Program-made: the position numbers and the translations under genes | Notes under the pieces: model-generated | Databases searched by the model: none | What the model was told of the DNA's origin: nothing | The model's input: the letters and a program-made list of their open reading frames with translations, nothing else | Assembly: GCA_013399305.1 (NCBI GenBank) | Contig: VXAI01000088.1 | Coordinates: 3,340,905 to 3,404,904 of the forward strand | Source: Rostratula benghalensis | Lineage: Eukaryota > Chordata > Aves > Charadriiformes > Rostratulidae | Direction of reading: 5' to 3' | Length of the DNA: 64,000 nt | Shown: one piece after another, positions 35,230 through 47,056 of the stretch | Numbering within the stretch: position 1 is the stretch's first letter | How the letters are laid out: each line of letters opens with the position of its first letter

Positions 35230-35912
35230 GAATGAAAAGGACCTGGGGGTTTTAGTAGATGAGTGGCTGAACATGAGCCAGCAGAGTGCCCAGGTGGCCA
35301 AGAAACCCCATGTCATCCTGGCTTGTATTAGAAATAGTGTGACCAGCAGAAGTAGGGAGGTGATTGTCCCCTGTGCTCAGGACTGGGGAGGTCACACCTT
35401 GAGTCTGGTGTCCAGTTCTGGGCATCTCAACACCAGAGAGATCTGGAGGGGCTGGAGCCAGTGCAGAGGAGGGCAATGGAGCTGGTGAGGGGCCTGGAGA
35501 ATAAATCCTATGGAGAGCAATGGAAGGAGCTGGGACTGTTGAGTTGGAGGAAGAGGAGGCTGAGGGGAGACTTCATCCCTCTCTACAACTACTTGAAAGG
35601 ACATTGGAGAGAGGTTGATGCTCGTCTCTTCTCACAGGGAATTAGCAATAGAACTAAAGGGAATGGCTTCAAGCTGCACCAGGGTAGGTTTAGGCTGAAC
35701 ATTAGGAAAGAATTTTTCCCAGCAAAAGTGGTCAGACCCTGGACTGGGCTGCCCATGGAGGAGTCCCCATCCCTGAATGTGTTTAAGAGTTGTTTAGATG
35801 TGGTGTTGGGAGATTTGGTGTAGGGGAGGACTTTGTAGAGTAGGGCTGATGGTTGGACTCGATGATCCCAAGGGTCTCTTCCAACCATAACAATTCTTTG
35901 ATTCTTTGACTC
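35230..35912 (+). mobile_element. CR1 LINE, 0.7-kb 3' fragment, sense
   Basis: A 5'-truncated CR1. It begins at the GGACCTGGGGGTTTTAGTAG segment of ORF2, continues through the ORF2 C-terminus and ends in the 3' region (GGTTGGACTCGATGATCCCA near 35851) with tail repeats of the variant form ATTCTTTG (about 35893-35912). The tail variant differs from the ATTCTATG tail of the 18-19 kb copy, suggesting a different subfamily. Confidence 0.95.
35461..35823 (+). pseudogene. CR1 ORF2 C-terminal fragment, unusually intact
   Basis: 120 codons stay open through the ORF2 C-terminal domain. In order they read the [20 protein letters not shown] block (residues 6-25), [38 protein letters not shown] (about residues 72-91) and a final [24 protein letters not shown] end. 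The frame ends at a stop at about the normal end of ORF2. Upstream, the preceding ORF2 part (35273-35488) is in a different frame, so at least one frameshift separates them. No reverse-transcriptase core is present. A dead, 5'-truncated copy. Confidence 0.85.
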
Positions 35913-38735
35913 TAATTGCAGTTTGATATAATTGCAAAGAAATTCTTTTCTGGCTCCGTTTTATCACATTCTATTAGACATGCAAAAAGCACGTTTGCAA
36001 CATGGAAAATTCAGAGACCTGAGACAAAATCAGAGTGAAGTACGTGGGTTGTGTCTAACACCTGCTCTTAGGCTTTAAAAGGTGTTTTAAAATCGCTGCA
36101 AGCTTTGCCTTTTTATTACTCCTTGCTTTACAGGAAGTTTCCAAATTATGTGAGGTTTTCCATTTTAAAATCAAGAAGAGGAGGGATCTCTGCTGATCAG
36201 AGGACTAGCAAATTCTGACACAGAAAGTTTCCTCTTCAGAACTTTCTTTTTAATTTTCATTTTCGTAATTAGTGAGTAGGTTGGAGGAGAGCAGCCTGCA
36301 TCGAAGGTTCAGCAGCTTCACCTTTTTTGATGCAGGTGTCAGAACCCAGGAATCCATTCATCCCGGAGACTCCCAGCAAGCCCTGAAGCAAAATAAGAAG
36401 GCATGATGCATTGACAGGAATTCATCTCTTGCAGGTGAAGAGCTCCTGCAGCTATTTGCAATGAAAAAGAGGCAGCAAAACGGGACAAGGGGAACAGATA
36501 ATTGAGATTTACAAGCTGGGTTACCACTCTGGGAGAACAATAGTGACTTCAGGCTGCACCACAGTTCTATTAAGGACAAAACAGGGCATCTTGGCTTACC
36601 TGATGTGAAATATTTCATCGTGAAAACATTCACAGTGGGGCAGAAAATGAGTCATCAAATCAGAGGTGATAACTTTCTAATTAAAAAAAACACTAATTTT
36701 TAATGTCTACATTTTTGAGCAAGTAAATGTATCAAGTGCTTAATTTTTAATTGGATTAGTTAATTGTTTGCATCGTTATTATGAATTGTACCACACAACG
36801 TAATTTTTATGTTAAAAATTTAGTAAAATATAACACAAGGTATGATTAAATACTGTAAATTATTACGAGAAACAAAAAAAATAGTTATTGGTTTTAAACA
36901 AACTATGAAGAATAAAGATAAATTTCAATGTTTTTAACATGTTAGAGATTCACCTTTGCTTTGCAGGAGAGACACTGAACTTCCTTAGACATAGGAAGGA
37001 AGTCCCAGCTTGTCTAAACTGATTTAATATAATGAGTAAATAATTCTTATCCAGAAGGCAAGTATTGATTCCTGTCAACTCTGTATTTCTCCTGTGTGTA
37101 TGTGTGTCTGTTACTATAGAGTCAGTCTGCTGCATTTTTTAATTTTTTTTTCTAAGTACCTACATTCCTTCTGTCTCATATGTACATACATGTTTTCCTG
37201 CGTGTGTATAGCTATTGTGTTTACATCTCAGAAATAGCCCTTCTTCAATTTCTGTGCTATGTGGCAGTTTTGGGGTCCTCACAGGTCCATCATTTTGCTC
37301 TTAGCATCCTCAGTGCTCACTTTTCAGCAGAGAAGGCAACTTTTAGGGCATTATTTTAGGAGTCCTGTGGATTCCCCTTCTTCACCTGTGACTTTTCCAA
37401 ACTGCTGATTTTAAGGACCACAAGTACAAGCTATAGACACTGCCTTGTTCCCTTGTCAAAGCTCCCACTGGCAGAAAGTCAGTGAAGGGGGAGATGCAGA
37501 AATGAAGACAATGAAAGAGTTCAATGCACGCACAGCCTCTTTCCTTCAGAAATGCCCAAAGACTTTTTGGCATTTTGAAATCACATAAATAATGATGGGA
37601 AAAAAAGTAAAAAGTCCATGTAGCCAGCAAGGCCATCAGCTACAGCAAAGGAATAGGCTCCCAATGCCATGCCAAATCCACCACAGTACAAAGTGTAGGA
37701 GTTACCTGTCCAGGTCACATCTCTGGCAGTTTGGAAATTTGAACAAATGGGCTTGAGTATTAAAACTTGTGGACAATAAAGGACCAACAGTAAGAGTAGT
37801 AGTACCTACCCAGGCAAAGATCTGATACTCAACATACATTTCAGGCTGATGCCATTGTAGAATTTTAATCAGAAAGGAGTGCACCATCATACATGTAGTA
37901 ACTTTCATTTTAATATGAAAATTAAAGTAACAGTCTTAATGTCTGTAAGAATCTTAAGGTTTTTTTCTTTCTTTTTTTTTTTTTTTTTCTGATAAGAAAC
38001 ACGCAACAAACATGACTGTAATTTTACTGTTATGCCCATTTGTCAGAAGGAGTTTTTGATGAAGGAACACGAAGTGACATGGAAGAGGGACAGGAGAAGA
38101 AGCACAGAGGGAAGTTGTCTTCTTCCTGTGCTGGAGTAACCCATTCCAGCCGTGGCCAGTCTCCCTGTTAACATTTTCCTGAGTGTCATGCTGGAGCTCA
38201 CACAGTACTACCAATTTATAGTGCAACACACAGGTATAGATTCAGGAAATAATTTTGTTCTCCCACATTCACAACACCACGATGCTGGCCTTACCAGCCA
38301 ACGTGGTTTAGACCCAGGCTTGAATCCAACTCATGGGATTCGGTTGCAAAGAAAAATATTAATTTCAGATGGCTTTCTGGTAGGATATAGGGCCTATTAA
38401 TTATTAGGAGAATCATGCTTACGTAGCTCAGCTATGTTTTTAATGTAGAGTTATCAAAATCCAAGTTGAAATGATTACCTAATTTTCAGTCTGTAAAGGA
38501 GAAAAGAAAGGATATATAGCCTTGTTTATGCACAAAATTGGTTTTAAATCAATTAAACCGGTGAAAACCCCTATGTGAACACATTTAAATTGGTTTACAT
38601 CTGGCTTGTATTAATTTAACTTCATTCAGTTTTCACCAAATCAATGCAAATGTGTAATTAGCTTAATGGCTCTTGCTCTTCCAGAACAGTAGTCTTTCAT
38701 TCTTGACAACAGGGAGCTGTTTTCATTTCCTACAG
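35913..38735. other. Unique AT-rich non-coding stretch
   Basis: No gene or repeat recognised. 36660-36940 is very AT-rich with several TTAATTGG/TTAGTTAATTG homeodomain-type cores. A T run lies at about 37972-37989. Open frames are short and unassigned. Confidence 0.5.
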
Positions 38736-38809
38736 ATTCCAAAGGAGGCGTCGTCGAGCCGCATTTATACAATTGCTTTTACTATTTCACCATTCTTTCC
38801 TTTGACCAT
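38736..38809 (+). other. Exon-like segment containing a CpG cluster (candidate only)
   Basis: A 74-base segment lies between a strong acceptor (TTTTCATTTCCTACAG) and a strong donor (GTAAGG at 38810). Two frames are open across it. One reads SKGGVVEPHLYNCFYYFTIL and then SFDH, which looks protein-like but matches nothing I know. The GGCGTCGTCGAGCCGC stretch (38747-38762) holds five CpG in an otherwise CpG-poor area, which may indicate selection. No partner exon identified. Confidence 0.25.
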
Positions 38810-41800
38810 GTAAGGACTAATTCTGTGCAATAAGTACCCGAAAGTGATAGGCCAGGGGGGCAGGTGCAAGGTAACCCAGAGAAAGAAGCTTTTCTGCGTT
38901 TTTATGGGCTTGTATAAAAGAATACTCAGAGATAAATACAGACCAGGTCACCCATGCCAGCTTCTGGTTGTTTTTCAGGTGTTAATTTCTCCATCTAATC
39001 TCCAACATTTGTCACTTGTCAAACAATTCCATGTTGCCCTTTCCCAGGCATTCATTCCCTTCATTAATTGATGTTGGGCTTAGCTTTTTTTTTTTTTTAG
39101 CTTTTTTTTTTTTTTTTCCCCTGCCAATTAAAGTAAGCATTTCTTGCTTCAGAATAAAGTCATGACTCGTGGTTTTGTCTGGGCTGATAACAACCACTTC
39201 TCCCTTGAGATCCTTCCAGCAGAGCTGTGCGATGGTCTCTTTATTGTCTTGTATTTGTTCCCCGAAACTGTTGGCATTTAGGAGAGTGTTTATGCAGAGC
39301 CAAATCCTGAAAAGCACGGTGGGCTTGATGGAAATTTCCAAGTGCCATCGGTGCCTGCTGAAGATGACAGCTGTGAGCACAGTCGGCAGCCGCACCGGGT
39401 GCTCTGCACTTCACAGGGTCCAGCCTTGGACTTTGCCAGAGGCTGCTGAAAAGAAAAAAAAAAAAAAACAACAAAAAAACTTCTTTCACGTAAAAGTAAC
39501 AGATTGCACATAACAAGTCTTTTCTCTGAGCTTCCCCACGCACACTGTTCCTTAGAGAAAGGCAGGAATGGTGCAGGAAATACATTTTAGGACATTATTT
39601 CTGTAATGGATTGGATGTCACGGGAAAAGGGGCTAAAGCCAGAGAGTTCATCCCCAGGCCTTGGGAACATTGCAAAATTAGAAAACCAACGAAGCGGTTT
39701 TCAGCTTTACCAAATGCAGTCATTATGTGAAATCCTTTTCCATAAATCATCTTAAAGATATTTTCAATGACGATTCAATATAAACCTACTTTTCCAACCA
39801 GGCATATCTGTGGCATGAAACACCAAAGAATACCATGAAAGCTGCTTTTGTTAATTCACTCTGGAAATATAAATAACTGGACTAGTAGTCAGTTGTCTTT
39901 GACGTGGGAGAACTGCTGGAGAAATTAAGATGCCAAAGGATAATCTGAAATATTCAGTAAATTACATACTGCAAGCGCTGATGGAAACCACTCATCCATT
40001 GTTCAAAATGATTGGCAAATGAGTTAGGATTTTGTGGCCAGTACTGGCCTTACCCATCTCGGTTATAAGTTTCTGCAAATTAATGAGTTTTTCTAAAGTG
40101 TCTATCCTGTTGTAACCAGGAAAGTTCAAACACAAAATCATATTTTCACTGCTGAAAATACAAGTAAGTTTCAGCTGGAAGTAGACAGTGCAGCAGGAAA
40201 ACATTAAGCAGTGTGTGATACCACTTCTCTTAAGTAATTTGATTTTCTAAGCTGTTTTTAAAATTGTTTTCCCTCATATAGTTCCCCCACTAACTGTCTC
40301 TGCTTTGGAGATCTATTAGAAAATAAGCCATAGCATACCTGAAAAAAAGGAGAGGAATAAACATAGAGAACTTTAGGTAACTGATGATGAGATCAATTTA
40401 AATTCCTCTAAATTCAAAGACTTGCATATGTAAGTATGTTTATACAACTAATGTAAAACAAGCATGCTTAATGATATATATTGCTTTTAAATATATGTTT
40501 GTATATTTTTACAAAAACAAGTAATTGCAGATGTGAGTGTATTCCACTCTTAGTCAAAATGGTAAAACTACACTTTCTGCTATGAACTGGTGACTTGAGA
40601 TCATGACTGGTCATCATTAATTCTCTTTTTTTTGAAGCAGAACGTGCCAGGTGGCATAGGTGCTTCATATTACTGTATCACACCACTGCACATCAGGCAG
40701 TTTATAACTGTCATTTCTTGCCCCAGAGGTACCCAGGCACTGCCAGTCCCACAAAGGTAGTGCATAGAACATACAGTAAATAAATTATTAACTTACAGGT
40801 TAGATATTTCTGTAAAACATAGATAGCACTTGCTAATTTGCTACCTGCCAGGTCTCTCAGGTCTTTTTGTGCATATCATTTGAGTAACACAAATGAAGCA
40901 TGTTCATTTGCTAGTCCTATTTCTGTTTAATTTGCTGCTGCACAGAGTAAATGCAGATATACAAAATAATTTCTCTTGCTGTCAAGGAAAGGCAGAACAA
41001 TGACATTGGTTGCATTCTCTAAAACTACCTTTCTTTTTACATTTTATTTCCCATATTGTTCATTAAAGATGCCTGTCTCTGGGATAAGCTATGCAAATCA
41101 ACACAGATCTGTTAAAATTAATCCAAAAAGAAAGCTTTGATCTGGGCAGAAGGCTGTTCCTCCTCTCATAAGGTTTTGCTAGTATGGGGTTTTTTTGTCA
41201 ACTGCAAGATTTACAGTAGCCCACATTTGCCATTCTAGGTTGAAGATCCAAAAGATAAAAATGATATGAACAGTCTGTGAGTGTTTGATGACCTTTCTGT
41301 ATGTTCAGGGTAAATTCAGCATTGGTTTATCTCTGTCAGAATTGTATGATTATTTTCTGATATGTCTTACAACACTGATGCCAGCAGCAGATAATGTGAC
41401 TGCAGTGGCAGCACTTAAAACATTTTATCCAAGCCAGATTAAAAACTAGAGTAATTCAAACTTTCTTTCTCCTTTTTTTTGTGGTCAAATTTAAACTGGG
41501 TAACACGCTTTCTTGTTGGTTGAGTAAAAAGTGACATCTTCTCCTTCTATGAGAAAATGCCAAAAATACATGGGAAACCCCACTCATTTTGTAGGTCTAA
41601 AAATCATTTTACTGGAGCCCTGAGTCTTTAGAGAAGGTATAACCGTCACAGATGGCCCACTTAAGGCTGTTAGCATATAAAGTCTTGCCTGCTGTGTATT
41701 ACAAGGCTATAATTTTCATCTTGGGGTTCCAATGACTCAACAGCTCAACTCAACTCTTTCAGTTTATGACATCAGAGAAATCCTCAGTGAAATTATAACC

Positions 41801-42400
41801 TTGGGAATACCCTGGAGATGCTCTTATTTCTACTTACAGACTCAAACTGCTTATACATCACTACAGAACAAGTTAACAGTGAGCAATAAAACACTGCAAT
41901 ATTTATTTTCATACGTGAGAACCATTTATTTGGGTTGCATAGTTCACATTAATATCAATAGTTTAAAAGAAAGTGGTGTTATCTTCTGTGCCTGTTCATT
42001 CCAGCCGACTAAGCTCTTTCAATGGAGTAAAATTCATGGTCCCAGAAACTGAGCATGTTGTTTTGGACTAACTCTAAAGACCCAACCCCTCAGTAATTTT
42101 CTCTTCTGCCATGCTACTACAAGGTAGGAAGTGTACCGTGCTTGGGCAGATCTTCCCCAACAGTACTTCTTTCATGCTTCTTGCCTGACAGATTTAACTC
42201 TGGTGAAGGACTTTCTGTAGAAGGCCCTTTGGCAACTCACACCTTCTCCATCACACCAGTGCTTTCACTCTGCTCAAAGAAGTGAGATGCTGAGGTGCTT
42301 TCTGGCCCGGGTGCTAGCACCAACTGAAGAGCCTCTTGGCTGCCCACCTATGGTCAGCTTCTGTGCTTGTTTAATTTCTGGCCTTGTCTTGATCTTAGAA
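38810..42400. other. Unique AT-rich non-coding stretch
   Basis: No gene recognised. T runs at about 39085-39117 and an A run at about 39452-39477. Overlapping frames of 114-127 codons on both strands at 39012-39585 are partly built from those homopolymers and match nothing. Confidence 0.5.
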
Positions 42401-42497
42401 TTATGGAATCGTAGACTCAAAGACTCATAAAATAATAGAATCATAGAATCATTTAGGTTAGAAAAGACCCTTAAGATCATGGAGTCCAACCATAAAC
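42401..42497 (-). mobile_element. CR1 LINE, short 3'-tail fragment, antisense
   Basis: The segment holds the CR1 tail in antisense: AATAGAATCATAGAATCATT repeats followed by TAGGTTAGAAAAGACCCTTA and AGATCATGGAGTCCAACC. Only about the last 60-100 bp of the element are present. A further diverged ATGGAATCGTAGACTC... tail extension lies on its left. Confidence 0.85.
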
Positions 42498-42685
42498 TTC
42501 TCCTTGCTTCCCAATTCCCCTTGCCCAAAATGTGTGCCACAGGATTTACCTCTTTCTTCCATGCTAATTCAGTACTTGAAAGGCCAGAGTAGAGAGGCTA
42601 TTCATTACCCATTCTGGTCCTGTCCCCTTCCTCTCTGCTACAATACCCTGATCCTGCCTCAGACAGACTCTGAAGAGGAATTACA

Positions 42686-42738
42686 AAATCATAGAATCAT
42701 TTAGGTTGGAAAGGACTTTTAAGATCATTGAGTCCAAG
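42686..42738 (-). mobile_element. CR1 LINE, very short 3'-tail fragment, antisense
   Basis: ATCATAGAATCATTTAGGTT then GGAAAGGACTTTTAAGATCA then TTGAGTCCA: the same terminal 50 bp as the fragment at 42401-42497 and in the same orientation. It is either a second insertion or a duplicated piece. Confidence 0.8.
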
Positions 42739-44616
42739 AATAAGGCAAATTTCAATTTGTTCTTACAGAAATTGCAATTCTGTCTTTTGAGGTCTTGAAT
42801 CACTTAGGAACCAATCTAGACTTTCATAAACCTGGGAATTACCCAGATTTTCATAAACCCTAGGATTTTTCATCAGTACTCACTAAATAGTTTTGAGGAA
42901 GGATTTTTCCCTATGGAAGTGGATGATCTGCAACTTGTTCTTTCTGACGACTTGATATTTGTTCACGAGATTATATCACCAGTCACTCTGGTCATATGAG
43001 TAAAATAACACTCCTCAGTTGAATGATGAGGATGTTTAAAGCAGAAAAATTATTATAGGTGACCACCTCCCAGCACACACATTCTTTGCAGGGCATCTTC
43101 TACATAATATACTTGAACAAAATAACTTGATGACCAAAATTCCCACCAATTCCTGCATGTACAATTTTATTTGCAGGAGTGTCTGTGTATAGAGAACATG
43201 AGACCTACAAACCATCATACACAGTTGTCAGAATTTTTATTTTTAAAATTAATCATAATTGGTTTATGATTTAAGTTTTCCTTAAAATGTTTAAAACTAC
43301 CCATGTCTAGCACCTATTAAAGAATAAAGAGAAAAAAAAAGAATCTGTGGTTATATTACAGCCTAAAACTGGGTTGGGTAAAAGATTGCAACAGTTTGGT
43401 CCCTCACTTTTATTTCATGATAAATCAGCTCATTGTTTATTAGTGCTTAATGTGATCGTGAACTTTCTAACTGTCCCATCACTAACTGGCACACTGTAAA
43501 TCATAGGGCAGTGGGATGAATAGGAGAAGGCCACATGAGATCCCTTCCAGCACTGTAGTCTGGGCTCCTGCATAGTGGCTACTTAATGTGCAGAGTTCTG
43601 CAGAAATGTTCTTCAGTTACACTGCAACTGAAATCTCATCAAAAGATGCATCCATGTCTTTTGCAGTGTCACAGCTACAGTAACCTGCTGGAGATCTGTA
43701 GCTCATAGAAGTCAGAAATATCATGGTTTCCTTGCCAGCCAGAGGATACCTGCCAGTTATTGAATTAATGGCGTCCTGTTCAGGTCATGCTAGGTTGTTC
43801 AACCCTGAAAACATTTGATGTAATGTCACTGATGGTTTTCAAAATCCATTTGTTAGAACTTTCTGTATGGATAATATCAAAACATCATATAGATGAGTAG
43901 TAAAGAAATTCTCCGTACTTTCATAGTGTTGCAAAACTGATTTGACTACAGTAAAAAAAAAAAAAAAAAAGGCTACTTGCTCTGTATGGAAAGGTAAACT
44001 ATGTTGTGACATTTTTTAATCGTATAAACGGTTTTGTTTCTACTTTTGTTCCCTGCTTTATATTTCCATTGGCCACGAGAACCAAAATACTGAAACCAGA
44101 ACAACTTAATTTCACAGAAATTTAACTGCAGTGAAATGTCCCAAGAAAACCCAACATTTAGGTAAGAGAGATTTAATGAATAAACTTTCAACCTTTTAGA
44201 TGCTTCCCTGAATCACATCACTACATCTTCAGAGGGTTGCTTGTCACTTATTATCAGCACTTGACTTATTCTTGTTTCATCTTGCCTCTGCTTCTATTCC
44301 ACTACCCTTTTTCAAGGTACAGGAATCAGGTCTTTGGTGTTATTTGATATTAAAACAGATTAAAACTAGATTTCTTCTACAATAATGTGTTATTTTTCCT
44401 ATACTAATTTTCTTTTATCTCACTAGGTTTGCATTTATCAGTGTTTTATAAGACTAGTGAGTACACTAAGGGTCTTGTCAGTGTTTCCATTATCATTCAT
44501 AAATCACAATTTTCAAGGTTAATATTTCAACCGTTGTAAATCTCATCTTGCTGAAGTGAAGCAGCCTTGATTTGAATCTAGTCCTTTCCTTCTAAAATTG
44601 GATTTAACCCATTAAA

Positions 44617-44649
<33 letters not shown>

Positions 44650-44857
44650 CGATAAAAGTTGTATCAGTAGGCCACCTCCTCGGGAAACTTTGTCTGGAAT
44701 CACCTCAATAAATTCACTGACCAAGAAAGGAAAGTGCTAGAAAGTTATTCTCATTAGAGTGCTATTAGTCTTATTAGTTATAGCGAGAGCTGAAATGCTG
44801 GGGCTCCTGAAAAGAAGCAGAAAAAAGTTGACACTACTCACAAAAGGCTGTTTGCTT
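42739..44857. other. Unique AT-rich non-coding stretch
   Basis: No gene recognised. An A18 run at 43953-43970 and a T26 run at 44621-44646. A short GAGATCCCTTCCAGCACTGT segment near 43538 resembles an old CR1 3' end in sense orientation, but is too short to call. Confidence 0.45.
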
Positions 44858-44954
44858 CACAGAATCACAGAATTGTCACAGTTGCAAAGGACCTCTGAGA
44901 TCATTGAGTCCAACCATACACAAAAACACAAGCCACACCCTACAATCTCAGCCA

Positions 44955-45170
44955 CTAGAGCATGCCCTGAAGAGCCACATCTGCACATTTCTTAAATACC
45001 TCCATGGGTGGTGACTCAACCACTTCCCTGGACAGGCTGTTCCAGTGTCTGACCACTCTTGCACTAAAGTAATTCTTCCTAATATCCAGTCCAAACCCCC
45101 CCTGCTGGAACTTCAGACCATTTCCTCTGGTCCTGCCATGATTCACTTGGGAGAAGAGGCCAACATCCAC
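44955..45170 (-). pseudogene. CR1 ORF2 C-terminal fragment
   Basis: Reads the C-terminal block with [20 protein letters not shown], then [15 protein letters not shown] and an [15 protein letters not shown] end, corresponding to the ORF2 C-terminus. It is in a different frame from the preceding part at 45175-45477, which carries the [20 protein letters not shown] and RATKLVRGL blocks. Inactive. Confidence 0.8.
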
Positions 45171-45699
45171 CTCTTTACACCCTCCTTTCAGGGAGCTGTA
45201 GATGGCAATGAGGTCTCTTCCCAGCCTCCTCCAAACTAAACATGCCCAGTTCCCTCAACCTTACCTCTTGTGACTTGTTCCCTAGACCCCTCACCAGCTT
45301 GGTAGCTCTCCTCTGGACATGTTCCAGCATCTCCATGTCCTTCTTGAAGTGAGGGCCCCAGAACTGAACACAGGACTCAAGGTGAGGCCTCACCAGTGCC
45401 AAATACAGAGGCACCACCACTTCCCTATTCCTGCTGGCCACGCGATTCCTAATAAAACCCAGGGTGCACCTGGGCACACGGCTGGTTCCTGTTAAGCTAT
45501 CTGTCCACTAACACCCCCAGGTTCTTTTCTGCTGGGCAGCTCTCCAGCCACTCTTCCCCAAACCAGTAGCGTTGCATGGGGTGGTTGTGACCAAAATGCA
45601 GGACCCAGCACTTGGCCTTATTGAACCTCATCCCATTGGCCTTGGCCCATCAATCCAACATGTCCAAGTCCCTCTGTAAAGCCTTCCTACCCTCAAATC

Positions 45700-46360
45700 A
45701 ATCAGCACTCTTACCTAGTTTGGTGTCATCTGCAAACTTACTGAAGGTGCACTCAATCCCCTCATCTAGATCATTGATAAAGATATTAAAAAAGACTGAG
45801 CCCTGAGGGACACTACTGGTGACCTGCTGCCAACAAGATTTCACTCCATTAATCACACATCTCTGGGCACATCCATCCAGCCACTATTTTACCCAATGGA
45901 GAGTATACTTGTCTATGCCATGATTTGCCAGCTTCTACAGGAGATGGCTGTGGGAGACGGTGTCAAAGACCTTACCAAAGTCCATGTAGACAACATCTAC
46001 AGTCTTCCCTGGATCCAGAAGATAGGTAACATGGTCACAAAAAGAGAACAGGTTGGTTATACAAGACTTCCCTTTCATAAACCCATGCTGGCTGGCCCTG
46101 GTCCCCTGGCTGCTTTGCACTAGCTGTGAGTGTTCACTCAAGATGATCCTCTCCATGATCTTTCCTGGTACCAAGGTCAGGCTGATGGGCCTGTAGTTGC
46201 CTGGATCCTCCTTCCAGCTCTTCTTGTAGATGGGTATTACATTAGCCACCCTCCAGTCATCTGGTACCTCCCCCTGTTGACCAAGATTGTTGATACATGG
46301 TGGAGAGAAGTCTGGTGAGCTCTCCCACCAGATCCTTGAGTACTCTTGGGTGCATCCCAT
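45700..46360 (-). pseudogene. CR1 ORF2 reverse-transcriptase core with both catalytic motifs
   Basis: The minus-strand frame from 46360 reads VPDDWRVANVIPIYKKSWKE, then the DPGNYRPISLT block, QHGFMKGKSCITNL, and motif A as VVYMDFGKVFDTVSH. A TAG follows HLL (near 45935), where the family usually has a charged residue. Beyond that stop, and one more within VK*WLDG, the same frame continues to [21 protein letters not shown] and then KFADDTKL. The FADD catalytic pair is intact at 45725-45736. Compared with the usual SGVPQGSVLGPVLFNIF, about four to five residues are missing after PQGSV, an in-frame deletion. A frameshift near 46280 joins it to the preceding segment. It is family-certain and non-functional. 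Confidence 0.9.
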
Positions 46361-46793
46361 CCAGCCCCATAGACTTATTGGTGTCTAGGTGCAGAAGCAG
46401 TTCATGAACTACTTCCCCCTGGATCGTGGGGGGGGGGGTTGTACTGCTCTCTTTCCTTCTCTTCCAGCTTGGGAGGTTGAATTCCCTGGGGGTAACTGTC
46501 CTTACTGTGCAAGTCAGAGGCAAAGAAGACATTAAGAATATCTCGTACTTGGTTGTGATGATTCCACCCCTGGATCCAGTAAGAGATGAAGATTCTTCCT
46601 GTCTCTCTTTTTTATTGTTGATATATTTGTAAAAACTTTTTTTGTTGTTCCTTATGTCAGTGGCCAGGTTGAGGTCCAGCTGGGCTTTTGCCTTCCTAAT
46701 TTTCTCTCTGTAAAACCTAACAAGATCTCTGTACTCCTCCTGAGTTGCCTGTTCCTTCTTCCAAAAGTAATAAACCCTCCTTTTTTCCCCCAA
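46257..46793 (-). pseudogene. CR1 ORF2 pre-RT and early palm segment
   Basis: 178 codons stay open. They begin near FWKKEQATQEEYRDLVRFYR, continue through KAKAQLDLNLATDIRNNKKS and YINNKKERQEE, and reach the KSMGLDGMHPRVLKDLV block that opens the palm subdomain. The family's KSxGxDGIHPRVL signature is clear at about residues 139-151. A run of C on this strand (46438-46428) encodes the TTPPPT stretch and marks an unstable tract. The correct palm frame is lost near 46280 and resumes in the frame of 46360. Confidence 0.85.
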
Positions 46794-46810
46794 GACCCAT
46801 CAAAATCTCC

Positions 46811-47005
46811 TTATTCAACCAGGCCAGCCATTTTCCCACCCTTTAATCTTTTGCTCTCGGCAACAGCCTGGGCCTGGTCCTTTAAGATCTCCTTCTTGAA
46901 AAGCGTCCAGACTTCCTGGACCCCTCTGCCCTTCAGGACTGTCTCCCAAGGGACTCTCTCAACCAGTGTTTTGAACAGGCCAAAGTCTGCCCTCCGGAAG
47001 TCCAA
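46811..47005 (-). pseudogene. CR1 ORF2 linker between endonuclease and RT
   Basis: The frame reads DFRRADFGLFKTLVERVPWE near its start, the conserved CR1 segment after the endonuclease domain, then RGVQEVWTLFKKEIL. Upstream, the same region encodes a SDHVLSDVKRGVKKNSTL-like end of the endonuclease, where the element is truncated (about 47056). Frame differs from the next segment (46793). Confidence 0.85.
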
Positions 47006-47056
47006 GGTGGAGTTTTTTTTAACCCCCCTCTTTACATCACTAAGAACATGATCAGT

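Larger units (their letters stand above)
44858..47056 (-). mobile_element. CR1 LINE, about 2.2 kb, antisense; longest copy in the window
   Basis: Contiguous from the 3' tail (CACAGAATCACAGAATT at 44858) to a 5' truncation near 47056. Read on the minus strand it contains, in order, the end of the endonuclease region, the linker (47005-46811), the pre-RT region and RT palm (46793 to about 45700), the C-terminal domain (45477-44955) and the 3' end. Frameshifts and stops separate the segments. A G11 run on the plus strand (46428-46438) lies inside it. It is the best-preserved LINE here but is dead. Confidence 0.95.

Noticed and set aside
39012..39585. Overlapping 114-127 codon frames on both strands
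   Set aside because: Largely created by poly-T and poly-A tracts; no family resemblance.
43953..43970. A18 tract as a retrocopy tail
   Set aside because: No AATAAA at the right distance and no transcript-like sequence upstream.
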